From positions 62,001 to 126,000 of the forward strand of contig NZ_WSEN01000010.1 in the NCBI RefSeq assembly GCF_009758255.1: a stretch of DNA of 64,000 bases, written 5' to 3'. This DNA comes from Microbacterium sp. MAH-37. GTDB lineage: Bacteria > Actinomycetota > Actinomycetes > Actinomycetales > Microbacteriaceae. Numbering within the stretch: the first letter of the stretch is position 1; each line of letters begins with the position of its first letter. A model generated the notes under the pieces. The model did not search any database. It worked only from the letters and a program-made list of their open reading frames with translations, and was not told where the DNA came from. Both the position numbers and the translations under genes were made by a program. Positions 1-7,244 of the stretch are shown here, piece by piece.

Positions 1-58
1 CAGAAGCACCGGGCCCCTACCTCCCTCCCAGAGGCCATGCGCCTCCCCCGACGCATCA

Positions 59-175
59 GCGGGACGGGATGATCCCGGAGCGAACCTTGGGAGGGGCCGC
101 CAGGAGGGACGGGCTTGCCCGGCCCTCCTGGCGGAGGGTCCCACCGCGAGAGCGAAGGGATCATCCCGTCCCGCG
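59..175. repeat. Nested inverted-repeat element upstream of radA
   Basis: Perfect 18-bp inverted repeats at 59-76 and 158-175 (GCGGGACGGGATGATCCC and its complement) enclose a second perfect 12-bp inverted repeat (97-108 with 123-134) and an inner stem 110-114 with 117-121. The whole 117-bp stretch can fold as one long hairpin. It lies in the non-coding 285 bases before radA. It could be a small MITE-like element, a terminator of a gene left of the window, or a structured RNA; nothing here decides. Confidence 0.6.
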
Positions 176-206
176 CCCCGGACCTACTCCCGTCCTGTTC
201 CCCCGT

Positions 207-245
207 CCTTCGTCTCACTCGCTTCGCTCCCTCGCTCAGGACCCG
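207..245. repeat. Copy 1 of the CCTGAGCGAGCGAAG-type intergenic repeat
   Basis: The stretch reads as the reverse complement of a repeat (CTGAGCGAG..GCGA..GAGACGAAGG) that occurs again twice at 44865-44901 and 44951-44979. Here it is a single copy shortly before radA; the gap between this repeat and the radA start holds no other feature I can name. Confidence 0.55.
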
Positions 246-285
246 GTTTCCCCGACATGTCCAATCCCCCGGATAGCCTTACGAC

Positions 286-1653
286 ATGGCATCCAAGCGC
301 TCCGCTCCCCCCGCTTTCGCCTGCACCGAGTGCGGGTGGACGACGGCGAAGTGGGTGGGTCGCTGCGGCGAGTGCCAGCAGTGGGGCACGGTGATCGAGC
401 AGGCCGCGCAGACCGGCATCCTGCGCCGGGTCGACGCGGTGGCGCCGACGGCGGCGCGGGCCGCGCGCCCGATCACGCAGATCACCACGACGGATGCTCC
501 GCGCCGCTCCAGCGGCGTGGGCGAGTTCGACCGGGTGCTCGGCGGCGGCATCGTGCCCGGCGCCGCGATCCTGCTCAGCGGCGAGCCCGGTGTGGGCAAG
601 TCGACTCTGCTGCTCGAAGTCGCCGCACGTGCGGCCCGCGGTGGCCGCCGGGTGCTGTACGCCAGCGCCGAGGAGTCCGCCGCACAGGTCCGGCTGCGCG
701 CCGAGCGCACCGGCGCCCTGCACGACGAGCTCTATCTCGCCAGCGAGACCGATCTGGCCACGATCCTCGGCCACATCGACGAGGTGCAGCCCCAACTCGT
801 GATCGTCGACTCCGTGCAGACCGTGTCGTCGTCGCTGTCGGACGGCGCGGCCGGCATGCCCGGTCAGGTGCGCGAGGTGGCCTCCACGCTCATCCGGGTC
901 GCCAAGGAGCGCGACCTGCCGATCGTCATCGTCGGGCACGTCACGAAAGACGGTCAGGTCGCCGGCCCGCGGATGCTGGAGCACCTGGTCGACGTCGTGT
1001 GTCACTTCGAGGGCGACCGGCAGACGTCCCTGCGATTCATCCGCGCTCTGAAGAACCGCTTCGGCCCCACCGACGAGGTCGGATGCTTCGAGATGACGGG
1101 CAGCGGCATCGCCGAGGTGCCCGACCCGAGCGGCCTGTTCCTGTCTCAGGGCGCAGCTGAGCCCGGCACCTGCGTGGCGATCTCGCTCGAGGGGCGCCGC
1201 GCGCTCCCCGTCGAGGTGCAGGCGCTGACGATCGCGGCGAAGGGCCCGAACCCGCGCCGCGTCGTGCACGGCCTGGACTCGTCGCGCGTGGCGATGGTGC
1301 TCGCGATCCTGGAGCGGCGAGCGGGCATCAAAGCCGGCGAGGTCGACGTGTACGTGTCGACGGTCGGCGGGGTGCGCTTCACCGAACCGGCAGCAGATCT
1401 GGCGATCGCGATCGCCGTGGCGGGCTCGATCCAGCAGTTCTCCGTGCCGCGGACGGTCGCCGCCGTGGGAGAGCTCTCACTGGCGGGAGAGGTCCGTCCC
1501 GTCACGCAGGCAGCGCAGCGGCGCTCGGAGGCCACACGGCTGGGCTACGAGCAGGTCATCGACGACCGGTCGAAGTCCCTGCGCGCCGCGCTGACCGATG
1601 TGCGGTCGCGGGCGGCCTCCCGTCGGAGCGAGGACGAGATCCCGGCGTTCTGA
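286..1653 (+). CDS. radA: DNA repair protein RadA (Sms)
   Basis: RadA is a RecA-like ATPase that helps process recombination intermediates and branch migration in the cytoplasm. The 455-residue length is normal for the family. The N-terminal four-cysteine zinc finger is at residues 13, 16, 27 and 30; the Walker A motif GEPGVGKST begins near residue 99; the RadA-specific KNRFG motif is near residue 256; the C-terminal third is the Lon-like domain. The ATG at 286 gives the usual N-terminus. Its stop codon at 1651-1653 directly abuts the stop of the convergent gene at 1654, so no intergenic terminator separates them. Confidence 0.97.
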   Translation: MASKRSAPPAFACTECGWTTAKWVGRCGECQQWGTVIEQAAQTGILRRVDAVAPTAARAARPITQITTTDAPRRSSGVGEFDRVLGGGIVPGAAILLSGEPGVGKSTLLLEVAARAARGGRRVLYASAEESAAQVRLRAERTGALHDELYLASETDLATILGHIDEVQPQLVIVDSVQTVSSSLSDGAAGMPGQVREVASTLIRVAKERDLPIVIVGHVTKDGQVAGPRMLEHLVDVVCHFEGDRQTSLRFIRALKNRFGPTDEVGCFEMTGSGIAEVPDPSGLFLSQGAAEPGTCVAISLEGRRALPVEVQALTIAAKGPNPRRVVHGLDSSRVAMVLAILERRAGIKAGEVDVYVSTVGGVRFTEPAADLAIAIAVAGSIQQFSVPRTVAAVGELSLAGEVRPVTQAAQRRSEATRLGYEQVIDDRSKSLRAALTDVRSRAASRRSEDEIPAF

Positions 1654-1902
1654 TCAGGAGCGATCCGCACGCGGATCGCTCGGCCCGCCGCGCGTGCCCT
1701 TGTGCGCCTCCTCGATGATGCGCACGTCGTGCACGGTCACCGTCTCGGCCATGAGCAGATCGAGGGAGGTGAGGAACAGTTCTCCGATCTGCTCGACCGT
1801 GGCATCCGGCCCGGGCAGATCGACGCGGAATCCCTGTGCCTGCAGGCCACCGCCGTTCGAGAAGGTGACTTCGGCGTCGAAGACGGCTCGGTAGGGGCTC
1901 AC
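1654..1902 (-). CDS. Small conserved actinobacterial protein of unknown function
   Basis: An 82-residue protein without signal peptide or membrane segment. It contains an acidic, hydrophobic-patterned middle (VEQIGELFLTSLDLLMAE) and ends in a charged, Gly-rich tail. I do not recognise a named domain. It starts with GTG at 1902, overlapping the TGA of the upstream SseB-like gene (GTGA), so the two are almost certainly cotranscribed and translationally coupled. It converges on radA with no gap. Confidence 0.7.
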   Translation of the reverse strand: MSPYRAVFDAEVTFSNGGGLQAQGFRVDLPGPDATVEQIGELFLTSLDLLMAETVTVHDVRIIEEAHKGTRGGPSDPRADRS

Positions 1903-2303
1903 GCGTTCAGCGCCCTGAGCAGCTCATCCGGCGGAGCCTGCATCGGGTGCGGCCCCGCGATGTCGAGGAACACGGTCGTGATGCGCTCGCGATGCGTGGT
2001 GAGGAACGCCTTCAGCCAGGCCGCCGAGTAGATGCCGACTCCGGGCGGAAGGTTCGCCGGCTTGTTCTTCGCGTCACTGAACAGCAGCAGCGCGATCTCG
2101 CCGGTGTTCTGGTCGCGGTAGGTCCACACCTCGCCGCCGTCGAGCGGATTGTCCCTGGCGCCGGGCCGGATCAACGGCACGATCGTGGTGCCGTTGCGCA
2201 GCGCGAGAGCCACCGCAGCCATGTCCTGCTTCTCGAGCGCCTGCGCGAGCGCCTCGGAGCGGAACTCCTCGGGCGCCGGCTTCTTCCGACCCTTCTTCGC
2301 CAT
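1899..2303 (-). CDS. SseB-like domain protein
   Basis: A 134-residue cytoplasmic protein resembling the SseB N-terminal domain found in many actinobacterial proteins of unknown function. Visible features are a Lys-rich start (MAKKGRKKP), a helical region (ALEKQDMAAVALALRNGTT), the IVPLIRP strand, and a strand-turn pattern with EVWTYRDQNTGEIALLLFSD typical of the fold. It is first in a two-gene unit with the overlapping 82-residue gene. The ATG at 2303 is preceded by an AT-richer 250-bp intergenic stretch. Role unknown. Confidence 0.75.
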   Translation of the reverse strand: MAKKGRKKPAPEEFRSEALAQALEKQDMAAVALALRNGTTIVPLIRPGARDNPLDGGEVWTYRDQNTGEIALLLFSDAKNKPANLPPGVGIYSAAWLKAFLTTHRERITTVFLDIAGPHPMQAPPDELLRALNA

Positions 2304-2342
2304 GCATCCAGCTTATGGGCGGCGGCGGGCGGGAAAGAGATG

Positions 2343-2390
2343 GGGCCCTCTCGAATCCTCCATTGGGGACTGGGGTACTCGAGAGGGCCC
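2343..2390. other. 12-bp inverted repeat in the 2304-2559 intergenic region
   Basis: GGGCCCTCTCGA at 2343-2354 is perfectly complementary to 2379-2390, with a 24-base loop. A separate 10-bp palindrome CTTGATCAAG follows at 2398-2407. The region lies between the end of the membrane-protein gene (2560) and the start of the SseB-like gene (2303), so it may terminate the former or act in the 5' leader of the latter. There is no T-tract. The rest of 2304-2559 is comparatively AT-rich and shows no gene. Confidence 0.5.
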
Positions 2391-2559
2391 TCGCGGTCTT
2401 GATCAAGCCGATGTCGAAGCGCTGGGGACACTTATATCGACGCCACTGGGGATGGCATGTCCGGCTTGAATGAATCTCAAGACCACGGTTAATGGTATCC
2501 CAAACATCGGACGTCGTCACCCCTTCTGCAGGAGTTTCTCCACTCCGTCCAAAGGCTGC

Positions 2560-3213
2560 TCAGTAGAGCAGGATCTGCTCGGACTGGGCGCTGTCGAACC
2601 CGCCGATCGACACCGACACGTGGTACGAGGCGCCGCCGCCGGGGGCCTTCGGCCGGTTCTTGTCTCCGCAGGTGTTCACCGAGGACCGCGTGCGGTCCCA
2701 GACCACCGGCTGCGCGCTGTCCACGCTCTGCCCCGCCTTGAGCGTGACGATCATGTCGCTGGGGTCCTTCTGGCAGTCGGTCGACCGCCACCAGACGTCA
2801 CTGCCACTGGAGACCGTGAACTTCTGCGTCGTCGACCCCACGTTGATCGTGCAGTCCTTGGCGCCGGTGTTCTTCAGGCGGATGGACAGTTGCGGGTTCT
2901 GCCCGGCGGCATAGGTCGAGGCATCCGTCAGCGCGTCGACCGTGACATCCGCGGCCGTGCACGCGACGATGATCGGCGTCTCGCCCGGCGTGGGCTCGAC
3001 CTTCGGCGCGTCGCCGCTGGGGGAGGGAGATGCATCCACCTCGACAGAGGCGGACGTCGACGGCGAGGGGCCCGCCTTCGCATCCGCCTTCTTCGACCAG
3101 GGCTGTGCGATCGCGAGCCATACGCCGCCGCCGATCGCGGCGATCAGCACGATCGCCAGGAGGATGACGACGAGTCGCCGGCGTCGGTACACGGCGGCGG
3201 ATTGGCGGGGCAT
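2560..3213 (-). CDS. Membrane-anchored protein with extracytoplasmic domain, unknown function
   Basis: A 217-residue protein. A basic N-terminus (YRRRR) precedes one hydrophobic segment at about residues 13-34 and then a low-complexity Pro/Ser/Thr linker at about 45-80. The C-terminal domain (about 82-217) has four cysteines (VACTA, KDCTI, TDCQK, NTCGD), consistent with an exported, disulfide-bonded beta domain. Its LKNTGAKDC segment resembles DUF4232-like secreted actinobacterial domains. It is therefore a type II membrane protein or uncleaved signal-anchor protein with its domain outside the cell. It is monocistronic between the acetyltransferase and the SseB-like gene. Confidence 0.75.
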   Translation of the reverse strand: MPRQSAAVYRRRRLVVILLAIVLIAAIGGGVWLAIAQPWSKKADAKAGPSPSTSASVEVDASPSPSGDAPKVEPTPGETPIIVACTAADVTVDALTDASTYAAGQNPQLSIRLKNTGAKDCTINVGSTTQKFTVSSGSDVWWRSTDCQKDPSDMIVTLKAGQSVDSAQPVVWDRTRSSVNTCGDKNRPKAPGGGASYHVSVSIGGFDSAQSEQILLY

Positions 3214-3222
3214 GGTTACAGG

Positions 3223-3726
3223 CTAATTGAGCCGCTTGAGCATCCTCGTGTTGCCGAGCGTGTTGGGCTTGACGTGCGCGAGGTCGAGGAACTCCTCGAC
3301 GCCGGCGTCGCCGGAGCGCAGCAGCTGGGAGTACACGTCGGCGTCGACGACCTGCTCTCCGATCGGCTCGAAGCCGCGGCGCGTGAAGAACTCGGTCTCG
3401 AAGGTGAGGCAGAACAGGCGTGACAGCCCGAGCGCGCGGGCATTCGCCTCCAGCTGCTCGACGATGCCGCGGCCGACGCCGTGGTGCAGCCAGTCGTCGC
3501 GGACGAGCAGCGTGCGCACCTCGCCGAGGTCCTCCCACATCACGTGCAGTGCACCGCATCCGATCAGTTCGCCGTCGGCCTCGGCGACGACGAACTCCTG
3601 CACGGCGCCGTAGAGCACGGCGAGGTCCTTGCCGAGCAGGATGCGCTGGTCCACGAGCGGCTCGAGCAGGCGATGGATGCCGAGGACGTCGCCGCTGCGC
3701 GCCGACCGGACCGCGTAATCACTCAC
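3223..3726 (-). CDS. GNAT amino-acid N-acetyltransferase (short ArgA-like)
   Basis: A 167-residue GNAT protein of the kind annotated as amino-acid N-acetyltransferase in Actinobacteria, which can make N-acetylglutamate for arginine synthesis. The acetyl-CoA loop is visible as LLVRDDWLHHGVGRGIVEQLE, followed by the FCLTFETEFFTRRGFEPIG strand-helix typical of the ArgA GNAT domain. I chose the GTG at 3726 because the peptide then begins VSDYAVRSA, directly at the fold start; the upstream TTG at 3750 adds eight unlikely residues. No strong ribosome binding site is seen, so a leaderless message is possible. Confidence 0.85.
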   Translation of the reverse strand: MSDYAVRSARSGDVLGIHRLLEPLVDQRILLGKDLAVLYGAVQEFVVAEADGELIGCGALHVMWEDLGEVRTLLVRDDWLHHGVGRGIVEQLEANARALGLSRLFCLTFETEFFTRRGFEPIGEQVVDADVYSQLLRSGDAGVEEFLDLAHVKPNTLGNTRMLKRLN

Positions 3727-3766
3727 GGATCCAGGGTACGCCGTGCGCAACTTCGGATGCCGCGCG

Positions 3767-3805
3767 CGAAACGCCGGGCGGATGCGGCATCCGCCCGGCG
3801 TTTCG
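3767..3805 (-). terminator. Hairpin terminator after the SDR gene
   Basis: A near-continuous palindrome (CGAAACGCCGGGCGGATGC and its complement) forms a stem of about 17 bp with a very short loop, just beyond the SDR stop codon at 3842. No T-run follows, as is common in high-GC Actinobacteria. Confidence 0.7.
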
Positions 3806-3841
3806 GGGGGTGCGCTCCGAACTCGCGCACACGGGAAGAGG

Positions 3842-4642
3842 TCAGCTCGGGTCGTTCCAGGACCAGATGTCGTCGCCGCGCAGCGTGGCGTCGGCTCCGC
3901 CGTCGTCGTAGATGACCTGACCGGCCATGTGCGTGTTCTCGACGCTGGTCAGCCAGATCAGCAGGTTGGCAATCGACTCCGGCGGCTGGTGGCTGTTCAG
4001 CGGCATCGGCACGCTGGCGTCGACCATCGCGCGCCCCTCCTCGGTGGCGAGCAGCGGGGCCGTCATCGGCGTGATCACGGTACCCGGGGCCACGGCGTTC
4101 AGCGGGATGTGCGCGCCTGCCCAGGCCGGGGTGATCGACTCACGGCGCACCCAGCGCGCCAGTGCGCGCTTGGACGACGGGTACACGGCGTATCCGACCT
4201 CGGGCCCCTGTGCGGCAAGGCCTTCGGCGATCTCGACGGCCATCGCCTCGTCACCCGCGAGCGCCGCCTCGACCATCTCGGGCGAGTTCGGCTGCAGCGA
4301 TGCCATCGACGACACGACGGCCGCACGCGGAGCATCCGACTTCGCCAGCGCCGGAAGCAGAGCTTCGAGCAGCTCGGTCACGCCGAAGTAGTTCACCGAG
4401 ATCGTCTTCGCGATCGGTGCCGAGATGCCTGCGCAGGCGATCACGGCGTCGACCGTGCCGCCGGCGAGCTCGGTCGCCGCCGCGGCGGCATCCTTGCGCC
4501 CGTGCGAGGTGGACAGGTCCGCTTCGACGTCGGCACCTTTCAGATCGATGCCGATCACACGGTCACCACGGTCGCGCAGCAGCTGCGCGGTGGTCGCACC
4601 GATGCCGGAGGCCGAGCCGGTCACGACGTAGGTACGGGTCAT
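3842..4642 (-). CDS. Short-chain dehydrogenase/reductase (3-alpha-hydroxysteroid dehydrogenase-like)
   Basis: A 266-residue SDR oxidoreductase. The cofactor motif TGSASGIG is at residues 8-15, an Asp-containing strand (VIGIDLKG) after it favours NAD(H), NAG is replaced by CAG in AVIACAGIS, and the catalytic YPSSK pair lies near residue 155. The sequence resembles SDRs annotated as 3-alpha-(hydroxysteroid) dehydrogenase or coniferyl-alcohol dehydrogenase. The ATG at 4642 is chosen because the longer reading frame upstream runs through the MarR gene. It is separated by 2 bases from marR and is surely cotranscribed with it. Confidence 0.88.
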   Translation of the reverse strand: MTRTYVVTGSASGIGATTAQLLRDRGDRVIGIDLKGADVEADLSTSHGRKDAAAAATELAGGTVDAVIACAGISAPIAKTISVNYFGVTELLEALLPALAKSDAPRAAVVSSMASLQPNSPEMVEAALAGDEAMAVEIAEGLAAQGPEVGYAVYPSSKRALARWVRRESITPAWAGAHIPLNAVAPGTVITPMTAPLLATEEGRAMVDASVPMPLNSHQPPESIANLLIWLTSVENTHMAGQVIYDDGGADATLRGDDIWSWNDPS

Positions 4643-4644
4643 GT

Positions 4645-5148
4645 TCAATCTCCGTTCTGCGATCCGGATGCGGATCGCGCTGACCCGGGCGCGGGTTCGC
4701 GCTCGGAGGGGGAAGCGCCGAGGGCGCTGACGAAACGTGCGAGCTGCGTGGCGAAGGCTGCGGACTCGGCCGGCGACCACCCGGTCAGCGCGCCGGTGAC
4801 CATGACGATGCCCTGGTCCACCAGTCGCGTGTGCACCTCGATGCCCTGAGGCGACAGCTGGACGATGCTGGCCCTGCGATCGGCGGGATCGGGAACGCGT
4901 TCGATGTATCCGGCGGCGGCGAGCCTGTTCAGCTGCTTGGTCGCAGTGGGGCGCGAGATGCGCAGGGCTGCTGCGAGGTCGCTGGCCCGCGACGGCCCCT
5001 CCAGGCCGAGCATGTACAGCGGCGGCAGATCGACAGGATCGACCTGCACGCCGGCATCGGCGGCGACAGCCGCCTGTGTGCCTGCGGACGACCACCGCGC
5101 CATCAGGTGGGTGAGCGACGCCAGCAGGATCTGCTCCGGACTGCTCAT
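4645..5148 (-). CDS. MarR-family transcriptional regulator
   Basis: A 167-residue winged-helix regulator. The recognition region reads RASDLAAALRISRPTATKQLNRLAAAGYIERVPDPADRRA, with the DxR wing motif (DPADRR) standard for MarR proteins. The last 20 residues are low-complexity and polar. It is the first gene of a marR-SDR operon and probably represses that operon, responding to a ligand related to the SDR substrate. Its start codon lies 6 bases after a -10 hexamer, so the mRNA is predicted to be leaderless. Confidence 0.93.
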   Translation of the reverse strand: MSSPEQILLASLTHLMARWSSAGTQAAVAADAGVQVDPVDLPPLYMLGLEGPSRASDLAAALRISRPTATKQLNRLAAAGYIERVPDPADRRASIVQLSPQGIEVHTRLVDQGIVMVTGALTGWSPAESAAFATQLARFVSALGASPSEREPAPGSARSASGSQNGD

Positions 5149-5154
5149 ATTGGC

Positions 5155-5183
5155 ATCTTACGCCATTTAGTTGCCCCAGGCAA
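5155..5183 (-). promoter_or_regulatory. Leaderless promoter with overlapping MarR-type operator
   Basis: On the minus strand, TTGCCT (5183-5178), a 17-base spacer and TAAGAT (5160-5155) form a good sigma-70-type promoter, and the ATG of marR follows 6 bases after the -10. The palindrome TTGCC-CCA-GGCAA (5171-5183) covers the -35 and its downstream flank, a typical site for autorepression. Confidence 0.7.
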
Positions 5184-5206
5184 TCACTTTCGACGATCCC
5201 CGATGC

Positions 5207-5244
5207 GACGAAGGGACGGATGCCGCAGCATCCGTCCCTTCGTC
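5207..5244 (-). terminator. Terminator of the ABC-Rieske operon (duplicated hairpin)
   Basis: Perfect 17-bp stem (5207-5223 with 5228-5244) and CGCA loop, 2 bases from the Rieske stop codon. The same 16-bp stem and the same loop occur at 29206-29241 after clpC. Confidence 0.85.
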
Positions 5245-5246
5245 CG

Positions 5247-5636
5247 TCAGATCGTCACGATGACGTCGTCGCCGTCGACCCTGACCGGGATGGGCCGAAG
5301 GCCGACGCTCTGATCGGCGGGATGCCTACCGGTGAGGATGTCGAACTCGAAGCCGTGCCACGGGCAGACGATGTTCCGATCGGTCGGGTGGAACCCGGGT
5401 CCGCCGCTCTTCAGCCCGTCCTCTCCGCGCACGAGCTGGACCGTGCGAGGCATGATCTTGCCCTGGCACACCGGACCGCCCTGATGCGGGCAGACGTTGT
5501 ACCAGGCGCGCACCTCTCCCGCGTAGAAGTAGAGACCGAGCTCGGTGCCGTCGACGTCGACGACGATCCGCTCCCGTGCCTTCAGATCCGCGAGACTCGC
5601 GACCGCGACGTCGCGGCGGACGATGGCGGCACTCAT
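5247..5636 (-). CDS. Rieske [2Fe-2S] ferredoxin-like protein
   Basis: A 129-residue single Rieske domain. Cluster ligands are visible as CPHQGG (about residues 48-53) and CPWHGFEFD (about 90-98), with an insertion between them. Such small Rieske proteins carry electrons to oxygenases or occur as stand-alone cofactors of catabolic gene sets. No reductase or Rieske oxygenase alpha subunit is in the window, so its partner is unknown. It is the last gene of the six-gene unit starting at 11355 and overlaps the upstream gene by ATGA. Confidence 0.9.
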   Translation of the reverse strand: MSAAIVRRDVAVASLADLKARERIVVDVDGTELGLYFYAGEVRAWYNVCPHQGGPVCQGKIMPRTVQLVRGEDGLKSGGPGFHPTDRNIVCPWHGFEFDILTGRHPADQSVGLRPIPVRVDGDDVIVTI

Positions 5637-5950
5637 TCCGCCCTCCGGTACCAGATGGCCATGTCGAACAGGTTCACGTCGGCGGCGTCCAGCAGGGCGG
5701 TGACGAGCACGACCGTCTCCGTCGCATTGAGGGCGTCCTCCCTGATGGGCCAGGAGATCTTCCCCACCCGATCGGTCTTGGCCGAGAACAGCCGGGCGGC
5801 GGCGTAGAGCACGTCGGCGATCTGCTCGTCCGTGATGCTCGCGCCGAGCTCCTCTGCGGTGACGTGCCGCGTGAGCTCGCCGAGGCGGGTGATGACGGCG
5901 TCGAGCTCTGCGAGCTCGGGCGTGGTGGTGGCGGTGGTGTCAGCAGTCAT
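5633..5950 (-). CDS. Small protein of unknown function in the Rieske/amidohydrolase operon
   Basis: A 105-residue, mostly helical acidic protein with no signal peptide. It has a Thr/Ala-rich start, a central SITDEQIADVLYAAARLFSAKTDRVG helix region, and ends NLFDMAIWYRRAE. I recognise no family and it does not look like the LigA small subunit of extradiol dioxygenases. It sits between the amidohydrolase (1-base gap) and Rieske gene (ATGA overlap). The tight coupling suggests a subunit or assembly partner of one of them. Confidence 0.8.
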   Translation of the reverse strand: MTADTTATTTPELAELDAVITRLGELTRHVTAEELGASITDEQIADVLYAAARLFSAKTDRVGKISWPIREDALNATETVVLVTALLDAADVNLFDMAIWYRRAE

Positions 5951-5951
5951 G

Positions 5952-7217
5952 TCAGGAGATCCCGGGTCGGTCCGCGAGCACCTGCTCGGCGGAAGGCTTC
6001 TGTCGTTCGGTGGGGAGGTTGAACACGCGGGCGGCGTTCAGCCCGAGGATGTTGCGCTTGGCCTGCTCGGAGAGGAACGGCAGGCGAGTGATCGTGGACG
6101 GGGCGTCCCAGTCCCAGTGCGGCCAGTCCGAGGAGTACAGCAGCTGGGTCTCGGCGTTGAACGACTTCATGGTCGCCTCGAGCAACTCCATGTTGGTGCG
6201 CTCCATCGGCTGCGTCGTGTACCACATCTCCTTCATGTACTCGCTCGGCAGCCTCTTGAGCCCCGGCGCCTCGCTGGGCCGCATGAGCACCTCATGGTCG
6301 AGCCGCTGCATGAGGAACGGGATCCAGGCCAGGCCACTCTCCACCCACACCATCTTCAGCTTCGGGAAGCGCTCTGGCATCGCGTTGATGATCCAGTTCG
6401 TCACATGGATCTGGTTGTAGTGCGTGAACGACAGCGCATGCATGGAGAGGAAGCGGTTCAGCTGGGCGAACGACGGGTCTCCCCAGTGGTATCCGGAGTG
6501 GAAGGCCAGCGGCTTGCCGCTGTCCTCAATCAGCTTGTACAGCCGGGTGTACACGTCGGAGTGCACCGGGTTGTTGCGCGTCGAGCACACTGTGTAGCCG
6601 ATGATCCCGTCGTTGTCCGCATACTTCTCGACGAGCTCCTCACACACCTCGGGGGTGTTGTACGGCAGGTAGAGCATGCCCTTCAGGCGAGGGTTCGGCG
6701 GAAGGATAACCTCGGTCAGCCAGCGGTTGAACGCGCGGCCGAGGACGACCTCGACCTCGTCCTGCGGGTGCATGCCCAGCAGCAGCATCGCGCTGGGGAA
6801 CACCACCTGGTAGTCCAGTCCCATAGCGTCCATGCCGCGCCGCGCCGCGGTCACGAACGGATGCCCCTCGGTGCCCTCGACGGGCTCCTTGCGCCCCTGG
6901 TGGCCGATGCGCCCGCCGACGCTCTGGTGGGACATACCCGGCTGGATGTTCAGCAGAGCGTTGTTGCCGGCGAACCCGGCGTACTGGCTCATGCCGAGAT
7001 CGCGCCAGACATCGTTGTCGATGAGCTCGAGCACCTCGCCCCAGAAGTGATCCTCCGAGACGTGCGCGTCGATGTCGACGATGAAGTAGTCGTCGTAGTT
7101 CTCCTTCGCCTGCTTGGTCGCATGGGCGAGCACATCGCGGGTATCGGATCGTCCGCCGATCTCGGCGAGCTCGCGGATGCGCGGCGCGTCGGATCGCGGC
7201 GTGGGCAGGTCGGTCAT
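5952..7217 (-). CDS. Amidohydrolase-2 family metallohydrolase (putative decarboxylase)
   Basis: A 421-residue protein of the amidohydrolase-2 (ACMSD-like) family, whose members are usually metal-dependent aromatic acid decarboxylases, hydrolases or hydratases. Visible ligand regions are VDIDAHVSE near residue 48, HSGYHWGD near 255, a conserved ESGLAW segment near 305 and SSDWPHWD near 380. The N-terminal motif is D-x-H without the second histidine, as in several decarboxylases of the family. It follows the ABC transporter genes in the same operon and precedes the unknown 105-residue gene and the Rieske ferredoxin, so it probably acts early on the imported compound. Confidence 0.85.
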   Translation of the reverse strand: MTDLPTPRSDAPRIRELAEIGGRSDTRDVLAHATKQAKENYDDYFIVDIDAHVSEDHFWGEVLELIDNDVWRDLGMSQYAGFAGNNALLNIQPGMSHQSVGGRIGHQGRKEPVEGTEGHPFVTAARRGMDAMGLDYQVVFPSAMLLLGMHPQDEVEVVLGRAFNRWLTEVILPPNPRLKGMLYLPYNTPEVCEELVEKYADNDGIIGYTVCSTRNNPVHSDVYTRLYKLIEDSGKPLAFHSGYHWGDPSFAQLNRFLSMHALSFTHYNQIHVTNWIINAMPERFPKLKMVWVESGLAWIPFLMQRLDHEVLMRPSEAPGLKRLPSEYMKEMWYTTQPMERTNMELLEATMKSFNAETQLLYSSDWPHWDWDAPSTITRLPFLSEQAKRNILGLNAARVFNLPTERQKPSAEQVLADRPGIS

Positions 7218-7244
7218 TTTCGTCCTCTCAGGGGGTCGGGTTCG

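Noticed and set aside
69..1160. Open frame over the first kilobase
   Set aside because: It is out of frame with radA and covers the nested inverted repeat; Arg/Pro-rich translation.
5633..5950. 105-residue protein as a LigA-like dioxygenase small subunit
   Set aside because: Size fits, but no LigA sequence features are seen and it lies in the other operon, 11 kb or more from the dioxygenase.
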